Assembly (NCBI GenBank): GCA_045837725.1
Contig: JBEWZL010000232.1
Location: 186,001 to 250,000 of the forward strand
Length of the DNA: 64,000 bases
DNA from: Vermamoeba vermiformis
Taxonomy: Eukaryota > Tubulinea > Echinamoebida
Reading direction: 5' to 3'
Shown here: positions 24,049 through 34,836 of the stretch, in pieces
Position numbering within the stretch: the stretch's first letter is position 1
Layout of the letters: each line of letters opens with the position of its first letter
The notes under the pieces: generated by a model
Database searches by the model: none
The model's input: only the letters and a program-made list of their open reading frames with translations
What the model was told of the DNA's origin: nothing
Position numbers and translations under genes: made by a program

Positions 24049-25303
24049 ATGCACCACATATCTATCGTTATTTTCTTAGCGTTGACATATTCTGTGCAAG
24101 CACAACGAATATTTGTCACAGCGTCTGGGCCTTCTAGCAATAATGCACTGGATTCGGTGCTCTATTCGGTCAATATGGCAAATGGAAAAGTAGAACCATT
24201 AGTCGAAGTATTTGTGCAGGTTAATTTGGGGTAACAATGCTTCAATCATTGACTCGAAATAATTTAGATTTGACAATTCTTTATTTTGCAGCGTGGTTAC
24301 TGACGGACTTGCTGCTTATGACCCCAACACAAAGACATATTATAGTAGCGATGGATTTTCGAATATTTATCGCGTCGATTTGAGTTCTAATGCACTTCAA
24401 AGTACGATCAACTTTGGCTTTCAAAATATCTCAAGGTAAGACTTATTCTGCTTGATTGTGGTTAACTCTAATCTCCTACCAGCATGAATTATGATAACAA
24501 CAACCAGGCGCTATTTGGTAAGTCATTCTAACACCATAAAATCGATTAATTTTGTTGGACGTCAGTCGGTGGCTATGGACTCGACAACGTGCCTTACATA
24601 ATTGCTATTCCTAACAATAAGGCTTCATATGCTAGTATTAGTAAGTCATTTATGCATTTAATCGCTTATTTTAACGTCACTCAACAGTCGCCAAGCTGCC
24701 ATCCAGTTACTTGTATTTGTTTGGTACTTCAGACAGCAGTTCACACTACTATTATGTCTCTGGACAAAATGTATCTGAGTTTTCATTCAATCCTAATACC
24801 AAGTTCTTCTTAAATAAGGCAAGTTACGCGGCTTAATTTATTCTAATTGAGGTACTTATTTATGTTTCAGATCCGCGTTAAGAATCCATCTGAAATCGAT
24901 GCAGTTCAAATATCATGTCAAAAGACATTACAAGTATTCCCTAATTATATCTTTTGGGACTCGAAACAAAGCCAGTTGTACGGCATCAGTCTCGTGTACC
25001 AGAGTAAGGCTAGCTTTCAACTCCAATAGCTATTAACACTATATAGATATGGGCTCGTCATCACTTAATGTGCACCCTCTCTCACTCGATGGCAATAACT
25101 GTCAATTTACACAGCTCAATTTTCCGCAACAAGATCCATTCGTGATGGCGTGGGCCTATGATGAGAATACGAGTTCTATTTATGTAGCGCTTAGTCTCAA
25201 CTCTGGAGGTGGCTCAATTTGCCAATTTAACGTCCAATCAGGCGCCTGGACTCCTTGTACAAATGTTAATTTGTCGATCCAAACCATTCGCGTCGTGTAC
25301 TGA
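24049..25303 (+). CDS. Secreted beta-propeller-like protein of unknown role
   Basis: About eight exons encode about 300 residues. The N-terminus MHHISIVIFLALTYSVQAQ is a clear signal peptide. The rest consists of repeating beta-rich blocks with 'G(L/I)-YD-N-T' turns: 'VTDGLAAYDPNTKTYYSSDG', 'NYDNNNQALFVGGYG', 'VMAWAYDENTSSIYVALSLN'; each resembles a propeller blade edge. There is no catalytic motif and no C-terminal hydrophobic tail, so it is likely soluble and secreted or lumenal. Many introns are about 45-60 nt. I do not know its family. It lies head to head with GPATCH4 (121 bp). Confidence 0.7.
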
Positions 25304-25393
25304 AAATAACGTATTAAATGTATCATAATACCCATGTTCATACAATAGCATTGATTAATACCATTAACTTATCGTCAATGATTATTCTCGGAG

Positions 25394-25401
25394 TGACGTC
25401 A
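25394..25401. promoter_or_regulatory. bZIP-type palindrome TGACGTCA upstream of Derlin
   Basis: A perfect TGACGTCA (CRE-type bZIP site) lies 88 bp before the Derlin ATG. A second related half-palindromic site, CACGTCA (TGACGTG on the other strand, the unfolded-protein-response element core), lies at 25450-25456. Two such sites before an ER-quality-control gene suggest stress regulation; this is inference. Confidence 0.45.
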
Positions 25402-25449
25402 TCAAAATGCTCAAAGCCAAAAAATTCTTATTTTTATTTAATTTTACAA

Positions 25450-25456
25450 CACGTCA
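25450..25456 (-). promoter_or_regulatory. UPRE-like TGACGTG site before Derlin
   Basis: Read on the minus strand the sequence is TGACGTGT, the core of the unfolded protein response element bound by XBP1/Hac1-type factors in animals and fungi. It sits 33 bp before the Derlin start codon, so it may be part of the core promoter or 5' untranslated region. Confidence 0.4.
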
Positions 25457-25488
25457 CCCCGATATAATTAATATAGTAGTATTATATC

Positions 25489-26502
25489 ATGCAGAACGAT
25501 TTACAAACGTGGTGGCAATCGCAGCCGTTCGTGACTAAGTATTTGTTCGCGGGATCAATGCTTGTCACTATCGCAGCTAATTTTGGACTAGTGCATTATG
25601 TATATTTATTATTGGACTTTAGCGCGATATTCAAACAATTTCAGGTATTTATCATTAAGCATAAAGGAATTATAACCCATTTTTGAAATATTTTTCTAAT
25701 TTTTGAAACTATTAGTTGTGGCGTTTGGTGACTGCCTTCTTATTCCACGGTCGATTGGGTCTCCCATTCTTAATGCGCATGATCTTTTTGTAAGTCACAC
25801 CAATCCGGATTCCATCTCAAGAAATTGTATCGTTAATTCTTCCGTATTTAGACTTCAATACGGCAAAATGTTAGAACAAGGAACTTTCTTCAATAGACGC
25901 GCCGATTATATTTTTATGTTAGCCTTTGGTGCAGTAGTATTATTGGTACGTCTCAATTATAGCTCGATCTGGCTTAAAATTAACATCAAATTGTATGTTA
26001 GTTACCTGCCTATTTCCTTGACTTGAGAATTCTCGGCATGTCGTTGATTATGATGATCATTGCTTATTGGGCACGCAAGAACCCCGACCTCGATGTCAGA
26101 TTCATGTTTGGCTTGCAGTTCAAAGCTGCTTACTTGCCCTGGGTGATGCTCGGCTTTGAGATCTTGTTGGGTAAGTAGTTGACGGCCACACTCCCGGCAC
26201 ACTGATGCTGACACTGGTGTTGACAGGTGGCTGGCCTCTGAGCGAGTTCTTGGGCATGGGAGCCTCGCACTTGTACTTCTATTTGACGGACATTTATCCC
26301 AACATCTCGGGACGTCGTTGGTTGCAGACTCCGCAGTTCTTGTACGCACCAATGAAATTGTGATTGGTCATTGTACTCACCGCGTTATTCTAGGTTGGAT
26401 CTGTTCCCCGATCAACAACCAGCCCGACAACAAAACAACCCCGCAGCCCCTCGCGCACGAGGTTACAACTGGGGCCAAGGCAATGTGCTTGGCGGTCAAT
26501 AA
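25489..26502 (+). CDS. DERL: Derlin, ER-associated degradation rhomboid-like protein
   Basis: Derlins are inactive rhomboid-fold proteins that help move misfolded proteins out of the ER. Five exons give about 250 residues. Family marks: the 'LWRLVTAFLFHG' WR motif, 'MLEQGTFFNRRADYIFMLAF', 'YWARKNPDLDVRFMFG', 'LPWVMLGFEILLGG' and 'GASHLYFYLTDIYP' (the GxxxG-type helix). The last intron joins Q-F-L to LDLFPDQQ; the protein ends RGYNWGQGNVLGGQ, an SHP box that recruits the p97/Cdc48 ATPase, as in Derlin-1. An unspliced reading of the last exon would give a different, unrelated tail; the SHP ending decides the frame. Six membrane segments are expected. Confidence 0.92.
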
Positions 26503-26633
26503 CTTCAATCAGACTGTGACACTGTCGAGCTAATGACACGTGTCAAACTGTGAATAGCACGCAAATAAACGAAAAATTTACAATTTAATTTCGTTTATTA
26601 TGTACTAATAAATATATTATAGAGGTCTTTACA

Positions 26634-29600
26634 CTAGCCTTTTTTCTGCAGACCGTGATTGGTCAAAAAATCAAAATTTTTGTTCTGCAGTATCGCAGTG
26701 AGCACGTGATGCGGCACCATCACTTTGAACGGCTTTTCAGTGGCTGGATCTTGATTGCGCTCGTTGATGAACACGGACTGACACTCGTGCAGCAGTGACT
26801 GCGTGAACATCATCATGGCCTTGAACAACACGCTCTCTACCAGCTTGTTGCTCTCGTCATCCACTTGCACGCCAATCTCCGCCAGCACTGCTCTGATCCA
26901 TGCAGCCTCGTTGTCATTCAACAGCGGTGTCGAGTGAATCATCTTGTCGGGCACGGGGACTGCGTGATGTGCGGGCACTGCGACGACACCAGGCATCGAG
27001 ACGGGCACTTTGACTGCACCAGGCGGCAGTGCAACGGCATTGGCTGTGCCGTGCGGTGTTTTGACCTGCACAATGTTGTTGGCGTGTATGGGCATGCCGC
27101 TGACATGTGCCACGGTATTGGGACTGATGGCGATGGGTTGTTGTTGTGGTCGTGCGTTGTTTGGACTAGGTGTAGTAGGGTTATTATTATTCGTAGTGGT
27201 GTTGGTATTTGGTGTTGTGGGTGTGTTAGTATTGACAGTGCTGGAAGTGGGGGTGTTGGTATTATTGACAGTGGTGTTGGGGGTAGTATTCACAGGTGTG
27301 CCGGGTGTGGCACTGGCAGTGGGGGCAGCCAATGAAGTCGCTGCACTGGGCTCAGAAGTGGCGGTCTTGTGCTCGTGGGACTGGCTCTCATCTGTCTTCT
27401 TCTCTTTGTCCTCTGAGGGCACTGCAGTGACAGGTACGATCTGCGCACCATCGCTAGCCACAATGATCGCATTCGATGGCACGACATTGCTATTCAATGC
27501 TTGCACGAGAACTGGTGGCTTGGGCGCGATGTTAGGCAATTGTCCGGCACTGGCAATCGGTCGCGGACCTGTGCTGGGCTGTGAGGGCTTGGCTGGCACA
27601 GCAACCACGTGTTGATTCTTGAGCATGAGCGCATTCTGCTGCTGCTGCGTGAGCGGTGAAGTAATGTACACAAGTTGACGTTGTTGATTGGCTCCCGTAG
27701 TGACGACTACATGGCCTGTCTTGGGCTGTGCAATAGGAGCTAGTAGTCGCGGTGGTGGCACGAGTGTGAGTGGTGGCAATGGCGCACTGCTGCGTGCTTG
27801 AAGTTCAGCAAAGGACGAGAGATTGGCGAGCAGCAACATCTTCTTCCTCTCACCGCAACGACGCTCTAGTTCATCGAATTGGTCGACAGGGAAGTGAGCA
27901 CAGCCGCAGAACTGACAGAACACAATCTTCTTGGCCAATGTCTTCTTGGTGGCCTTGCGCAGCTTCATTTGCTCGTATTGAATCAACTGCTGCTGATACA
28001 TCTCATCGTAGCTGCCTTGTGCCTTGCAGCCAGGTGTCAGACCTTGTTCGCGCAGAAAACTTGCAATTCGTTTTGTGGTCCATTCAGTCTGATGCAAATT
28101 CAGTTCTTCTTCGAGTCTGATGCGCAGTCGTCGAGCGCGTTGCCACTCACTAGACTTCCTCTTGCCTAAACTCCACGAGTTCCATTGCTCTGCATTCTTA
28201 GCACACGAGAACGGTAGTTTCCCGCTCTTTTCTTCTGACACGAGAGGGAATCGCAATTCAGCTTCAATTTTCAAGAACGAGCCCACGTCATTGTCCGTGA
28301 TCTTCTGTCGCTTCCTTCGACCCTCGTCAGTGTCATCTTCGAGGCGCCGTTTGTGTCCAGTGAGTGAATAGTGCTCTGAAGTGAAGGTGTTCTCGCTGTT
28401 GGACTCTTGTTCTAATTTGTCACAGAACTCGGGGTCTAATTCAATCACCACCTCCTGTTCACAGCCCATCTTCTGCAGGCCAATAGTCTCAAAGTCGAGT
28501 TTGATTGGATGAATCACATTGGTCGGCTGAGTCTTGCCGTCAGCCCAATAGATTTGCACGCGGACTGGTGCTGGGCTCTTTGCGCGTCTTGTGATTTGAA
28601 ATGGTGCCGCGCGCACTTCAACAATGTCATCGGGCCCGTACATGGTAGGGTGCAAGAAGAAGCGCACTTTTTGAACAAATTTGCTGATGTCACTAGTCTC
28701 CTTGTGTCCGCGCACGTAAATCATCCATTTGTGTGTTTGTCCATCTGCACCAATGTTTTCTACCGCAACAATTAACATTATACTATCGCCATATGGCCAC
28801 GCAATGCATACCTGGTGCAAGGGCCTTGGAAGTGTTGCCAACGATCACCTTGCGGGCATAAGGCTTCTGATCACCGTCTTCAGTGTCGCTGCTGCTGCGG
28901 GCATCGCGTTCAAAAAATGATTCAGCTCGTCGCTCACCGAGGAATACAACACCTGATGAAGGTGAACCGGGCTCGTATTCAGTCTTTTTCTTATTCACAA
29001 AGTACGAGAGGGGCTTACTTAGTCGTGATGGATCTTCTGGCGGCACTTCTGATTCGTCCTGCACATCACATTGTTATGCCTTGTCGTGCTATATGTTTAT
29101 ATTCCTAGGACTACATACCACAGGTACTCCGCAATGAATGGTCGCATCTTCGTAAGAGGAGAATTTGAGGCGATGCATGATACGACAGTGATTGACAAAG
29201 CCGAGCTGTGTTGCGAAGTCCACTCGCTTGCACACAGGACACACCAGTCTAGTGCCGCGTGATTAGTATAGTCATAATAAGTAATAATTGAACGTGGACC
29301 AGTCACGTACTTGACAAAGGTGCCATCTGGGTTGCGCGCGTAAAGATTGCCAATGTTAGTTCTGTTCTTGTTCCTCTTTTTCTTCTTCTTTCCACCCATG
29401 TCATTATTAATCTCGTACAATAGTGTTGCATCATATATGCCTGGCGAAGATAGAACATGAGATTAGTGAGCAAACAATTGGATCCTTAACGCTTTATCGA
29501 TGCAATTGTCTTTTGAATGTTGTCAGATATCTGTGAATGGTATATACTTACGTCCTGACCAAGACTTTTGTAATCGCTTCCAGATCGCCTCAACGTCCTT

Positions 29601-30457
29601 CATTCGTTTCTCGATCTGCTCTAATTCATTCGATTTGAACTTGGTTTCGTTTTCAAATTCCTGTACTAATACATTTCTCATCTTTTCGATGTTCTCCGCA
29701 TCTGTCGGACAATCAGTAATCAATAATCAGAATAGCAGCAAATTGCCGCGCGATCCGCCGAGAAGTTATCGATAAGAAAAATTATATCTTGCATATATAT
29801 AAATATATTATTTGATCTAGAATTAATTTGTTCGAAGCTAAATAACGCAAGATTATGAAATTAATAAAAATAATTGTGATTATCGATTATTCAATTCTTA
29901 GCAAATAAGACGAATAATAACGTACCTCTAGGAATAAATACGCCCGTTTTTTTATGCTCGTCATCAAGGAATGACTCGTCTTCGACAACATTCATTGAAC
30001 TGGACAGATCTTGAGTCATATCATGTTGGCTGAGATCCATATGCGCCAGCCATTCAAACTCCGAATGGTGTTCATATAAAAAGTCATGAGAGCCTAAATT
30101 GTGACCTCCTTCGCCTTGACCTTGGCCCTCATCGGATCCATCATTCGCACGATCAACTCCGTCCTCAGTCTGCATATCATCCTCGTCATCTTCGTCAAAG
30201 CCTTCGTCCTCGTCATCTTCTTCTTCCTCGTCAAAGTCGTCATAGAACTCGTCCTCTTCGAAGTTATGGAGCCCGAGGCCTTCACCGTCTAACTCGACGC
30301 CGCTAAACAACAGCTCCTCTTGCAACAAGGGCCGTGTATCTAGTGCATAATTGTCATGGTGGTCGTGGTGATCATGGTGGTCTAAATGAGTTGTAAATGA
30401 GTCCAAGGGCGCTGTAAAGCCGTGATCGTGATCGGGATCGTCGTGTACACTCGTCAT
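26634..30457 (-). CDS. YEATS2: YEATS2-like ATAC-complex subunit
   Basis: YEATS2 reads acylated histone H3 in the ATAC acetyltransferase complex. About nine exons give about 1,120 residues. Order: an acidic N-terminus with a DHHDHHDHHD stretch (30457-29926), a coiled coil (DAENIEKMRNVLVQEF), a C2H2-like finger 'CPVCKRVDFATQLGF..NH', the YEATS domain (GQTHKWMIYVRG, FLHPTMYGPDDIVEV), a Thr/Asn/Pro-rich linker, and a C-terminal helical domain (NEAAWIRAVLAEIGVQVD) corresponding to the YEATS2 histone-fold region. The long first intron is 29702-29925; its phase joins G to AT so the acidic first exon belongs to this gene. All splice phases agree. Nuclear location is inferred. Confidence 0.88.
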
Positions 30458-30808
30458 GTCATAAACAATAGTTGCACGGGTTGATAATTATTTTGGTGTA
30501 TTACAATAACAAATAATGCAGCTGGGGATAGTGCTGGTGCTGTAAAATATTTTAGTGGTGGATCGAGCCCTCTTTATCTCGATTTGATGCTTGTGAGAGC
30601 ATGTAGGATCAAACAGCTAATAAGCTGCTATATAAATAAATAAATAGACCACTGAGCTCCGAAAGAGATGTGTGTCGATCCTTTCAGCGGGCAAAAAGGA
30701 AATAATTTGCTGACGAGTTTTGATTTTGTTTTTGGCAACACGAACATCAAAAGCACATAAACAACTTCGTTGTTTTTCTCTTATTTGCACAAACACCTGT
30801 TACCCACA
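30458..30808. promoter_or_regulatory. Divergent promoter between YEATS2 and a small membrane protein
   Basis: This 351-bp gap separates two divergent starts. It holds GTGGATCGAGCCCTC at 30558-30572 and GTCGATCCT near 30674; nearly the same two strings, in the same order and similar spacing (about 110 bp), occur at 41061 and 41165 before the KANSL1-like gene. TATA-like AT-rich runs lie between. No RNA gene was recognised. Confidence 0.35.
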
Positions 30809-31109
30809 ATGTCGTCCAGATCGAGATTCGCGGATGTGCTGCAACGAAACACTTCTCGCCTCTTGGCTTTTGCTGCCTTTGGTTTTATCGGCTATACTGC
30901 AGCATTGATTGTCGGCAACAAAGTCATTTTCCCCGTCGAAAAGAAGAAAGTTGTAAGTTTTCATGAAAGCGATCCACTTTACTGCAGTCCAAAAAATATT
31001 AATAATTATTTAGGACCCCTCTACCGTACAAGCAGCCCCTGGAGTTGAATTAAAGAAAGAAATTGAATCGCTAGAAATTCCAGAACCCATTCCAAAGAAC
31101 AAAAAATAA
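30809..31109 (+). CDS. Small single-pass membrane protein, 79 residues
   Basis: Two exons are joined by a short intron (after KKKV; next exon DPSTVQ). The protein begins MSSRSRFADVLQRNTSRL, a basic amphipathic leader, then one hydrophobic helix (LLAFAAFGFIGYTAALIVG), then a charged tail ending PIPKNKK. The pattern of a short basic N-terminus, one helix and a soluble tail is common among small mitochondrial inner-membrane proteins, but I do not recognise a family. It starts 351 bp from YEATS2 on the opposite strand. Confidence 0.6.
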
Positions 31110-31446
31110 GAGAGCTTAATTTTATTATCAATATTCATAGAGCATTATATCGTGCCACGTTCTTGAAATATTAAGTAATGTATATAAACTCCCAACAACT
31201 TATTTCAAGTACGGAGTTGTCAAATGAATTCACGCGACACCTGCCTTCATTCTCAATGCGCTTATGTGCGCAAGATAATTGCACTTATAATACTTGCTAT
31301 TAGGTGAGCAGCGAATAGAGCAATAATATTATTTATTCTCAGAGATAATGACGTAAAACATATTAACAAAATGCTCGTTGTGTCTGGCTGTCTATTTTAA
31401 CACGAGTGACAACGAGCACATGAGACGAATGCACTGACAGAGCACA
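31110..31446. other. Intergenic interval between convergent genes
   Basis: This 337-bp stretch lies between the stop of the small membrane protein (plus) and the stop of CSN7 (minus). It is AT-rich and holds overlapping 3' regions. I found no gene, RNA or repeat in it. Confidence 0.4.
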
Positions 31447-32717
31447 TTAAGGGAATGGGCTGTTGCGACCCTTTTGCTTGGGAGGCTTGCTCTTGCCACC
31501 AGCACCACCGCGCTTCTTGCGACCGTCATCGAGCATGTCGCCACCTTCGTATTGCGTGTCCATGGCATCAGCGTCCATGGCAACCTTCAAGTTGGCCTTG
31601 GTCTCTTCAATTTGCTTCTCAAAGGCCTCGCGTAATCGCTTGGCGTTGTCTTGTTGGGTCTTGGCCCATGAGATCTTCTCTTCAATAGTCTTCATCAACT
31701 GTTCTGAGCTGTTGGACCTATCATACAACACCGCGCGTTAGTATTTCGACGCATTAGGATAGCTGTTTGTGTGCAACAGATGACCACTCGTATTTAAAAG
31801 AGGACATGTCTTAAGTGACACTTACCAGTTCGCGAGAGTGGTCAACAAGTTGTCAATTTGACCAGGTCGGAGATCTCGACCAATGGCGTGTTCGACCTAG
31901 TATGTAGTGCATTAGTCACTCTATTCACTACACGCCGATCTGATCCACTACACGACATACCTCCAATTGTCCTCGGCCTTGATCGAGACGGCCGATGATA
32001 ATACCTTGATATATACAGTCAATAATCAAATCTTCGAGTTCTCGCACGTTGCTAATATCGAGCTTTTCTTCCAAAGCTTTGTAAGAAATAATCTAAGCAA
32101 TGCTTGTTAGCGAGGTTACTCGGACGTACTTGTGGCTAATTATACGTACTCTGTTCTCAGCAGCCATAGAAACAATAGACAATTGCTTTAATTTTGTGAG
32201 TTGTTGCTTGGTCAATTTGGGCAGTTTTGCTTCGTTGGCTAGGAAAAAAATAGAAATTAAATATTTATTGAAAAATTCATCATTTAACTATTATAATACC
32301 TTTGTAGTTAGTGTAAGTGCCATAAGCAAAAATATTGAGCAATTCAAAGTGTTGTTTAGCTTCCTCATCTCCTTTTTCGAGCTAAAAATAAAAATAACCA
32401 ATTAATAAATAGTAGAGGCGATGAAAAGAAATTTAAAATGCATTAATTATTATTTGAACTTATTTCGAGCGAATTAATCAATTATTATAGATACAGGTCT
32501 TTACTCAAAATTGATTCAGAAATCCTTTAAAAATTTAACTACTTACTTGCTTGACACCTTCCAACTCCAAAATTTCACCAAAAACAAATACGTTAGGTGA
32601 GCTAAGAACTTGCTTAACAAAACCAGCAACAGCCTTGCTGTCTTTCAGATTCTTGCCCATAGTCAAGAACTGTTGAAGGTGAACACCACCGTCAGTAATT
32701 TCATTGACAGACGCCAT
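31447..32717 (-). CDS. COPS7: COP9 signalosome subunit 7
   Basis: CSN7 is a PCI-domain subunit of the COP9 signalosome, which removes Nedd8 from cullins. About six exons give about 265 residues. The start 'MASVNEITDGGVHLQQFLTM' is followed by 'FVFGEILELEGVKQ', 'LLNIFAYGTYTNY', 'KLPKLTKQQLTKLKQLSIVS', 'LDISNVRELEDLIIDC', and 'LEVEHAIGRDLRPGQIDNLL', which match human CSN7 over the whole PCI domain. A C-terminal coiled coil leads to a basic, glycine-rich tail (KKRGGAGGKSKPPKQKGR). An upstream in-frame ATG at 32825 would add 36 residues with no match; I prefer 32717. Confidence 0.92.
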
Positions 32718-33159
32718 ATTGACCTTTGTGTATTGTCTTGGTTGTTCAACTACTCCAATAAGCCCAAAAAAGTCTTTGTATTTTTTTTGCTCACGAATCT
32801 GACCGAAGAATTTTGACTTGTGCATGTTCTTATTTCTATCAATCCAGTACCCAATAACACAATACGCGATGCAATCAGGATAACTGTTGGCGATAAAGGC
32901 ATGACGTGGGCAGAGTCAGATAACGTAATTCATCAAAATATTAGGTGATTGAAATAATAATGCAGTAATATTAAGGACCTCAATTTATTATTGTTTATTA
33001 AATTAAAAGTAGTTATTATTATTTAAATGTCGGCTTGCAGTTAAGTAGTCAGTTCACAAGATATCTCACGACTCAGCTCGAAGAATAATTCCGTATTAAG
33101 TACTATTCAGTTTTCGAGTCGTTCAATTTTAATTCAGCGGAACAAGAAACACACAACAC
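32718..33159. promoter_or_regulatory. Divergent promoter region, CSN7 and cysteine-rich protein
   Basis: This 442-bp AT-rich gap has two divergent gene starts at its ends. I saw no further coding exon and no RNA signature. An upstream ATG for CSN7 lies inside it at 32825, probably in the 5' untranslated region. Confidence 0.4.
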
Positions 33160-34694
33160 ATGAAGTTCCTCAAAGTCCTGTTCATACTGGCTCTGCTCTT
33201 ATCAGCTGCTATTGCTGGTGATGATCACGAGGAGGGTGATGGTCCCTCCTCAGAGGATAACGACAACGAACAAGAACACGACTGTCATGTTGATCCCTGC
33301 TCTTTGCCTGCACCTCCTGGCTGTGTCTACGATAGTTGTGAAGTTCGAGAGCACTCCTGCACGGCAATCTATTATGATGACGAAGATAATGAGGTGTGCC
33401 AAAGAAATAGAACTCAGGATGGTAAGATTGAACTCGATCTGGCCACATTATTAACGCTGTATTAGCCTGTCCTGCTTACGGCTGCGATATGTATTGCCCT
33501 TATGGATTCAAACGAGATGATAATGGCTGCCCGATGTGCGAGTGCAATGGTGCGGAATAATTTTGGATGAATAATCCCAGATCCATTAACTGTTCCTCCG
33601 TTAGAGCGTCGAAGCTGCAATCAGGCATGCACTCGAGTAGAGTGTGCAGATAATGAGCGCCCTGTCATCTTACCCGGCGACTGCTGCCCTACTTGTGTGC
33701 CTTCGTGTGACAACGTCTATTGCACGCAAGGTAATTGTCTTCCCTTCCATGTCTGTTCATGCGCTAACTGCCTATAGTCGCTTGTGCTGACAACCAAATT
33801 ACATTCTTCTCGCCCAATGACTGTTGTCCGACCTGCGTGAATGCCACTGACTGCAATCTGGTTGATTGTCCGCAAGAAGTTGACTGTGAAGACCACGAGA
33901 TGGAAGTGCAAGCTGGCTGCTGCTCTGTCTGCATGCCACGCGTCGACTGTGAAGATGTTGAGTGTCCTCCTATTGAGTGCGCTGAGGGACAACACAAGCG
34001 AATGCGTGACGAGCACTGCTGTCCAGTCTGTGTCGACACACGTGACTGCCACAAGGACGCTGCGAATGCTACGGCCTGTCCAGACCTCAACTGCGCTGAG
34101 GGCGAGACATTGGTGCAAGGCGAAGACGACTGCTGTCCGCGCTGTGTGTCCGAGAATGCATGCAACAGCGTGCTGTGTCCTGCCTTCACCGGCTACTGTC
34201 TGGACGATGACGACTATCACGTCAAGAAGAATGGCACTTGCTGCTCGTATTGTCCTGGCACTGTCTGCAGGGACACAGTGACGACACGCTGCGACAGTTT
34301 TGATCGTCCAGTCTGCGCACCTGGCTGGTACAGAGGAGACAACTGCACTGAGCCTGTGCCCGAGTCTGAGCGCGTGTCCATTCAAGTTGAAATCACTGTC
34401 AATGGGCTCTCGCTGACTGCTGAGGACATCAAGTTCTTCATCGCCAACAAACTGAACATTGACGCCATGTACATTGGTGTGGACATGACCGCGAACAACA
34501 CCTTTGTGATCACCATTTCCTGGGCTGTGGATGCTCCTCCCGCGGGCATGGACCAAGCAGCGATTGAACAGGCTGTATCTCAAGCGATCGCGACCAATCC
34601 TAACTTTGTCACTGCGACCAAGAAGGAGAGCACATCCGCGGCTGCGCACGTGGCTGCAGGATCTGTCTTGCTCTTGGTCGCTCTTGTAATGTAA
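33160..34694 (+). CDS. Secreted cysteine-rich GPI-anchored protein with VWC-like repeats
   Basis: Four exons give about 460 residues. The signal peptide (MKFLKVLFILALLLSAAIAG) precedes an acidic stretch (DDHEEGDGPSSEDNDNEQE), then an antistasin-like segment 'CPYGFKRDDNGCPMCEC', then five or six modules ending CC-x2-C (DCCPTCV, GCCSVCM, HCCPVCV, DCCPRCV, TCCSYCP), in the style of von Willebrand type C/chordin-like repeats. A beta-rich segment (VSIQVEITVNGLSLTAEDI) of about 80 residues follows, and the end (HVAAGSVLLLVALVM) is a GPI-type hydrophobic tail. Extracellular surface display is inferred; the ligand is unknown. The intron phases at 33421, 33554 and 33731 keep the cysteine pattern. Confidence 0.82.
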
Positions 34695-34836
34695 AAATGT
34701 ACCTCCATAATATTTTCGAAAATTCTGACCATGCCTGCCGGTACGTTGCTAACCAGGACGTCCAGAGAAAAATTGGATCATTTTCTTTTTCTGTTCCTTA
34801 TCTCAGCCACAGCTCTCAGCTATTTGACCTATCATA

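Noticed and set aside
33717-34649. Long 310-codon open frame on the minus strand
   Set aside because: It is an antisense shadow of the cysteine-rich protein; codon bias of the plus gene leaves the opposite frame open. It has no domain.
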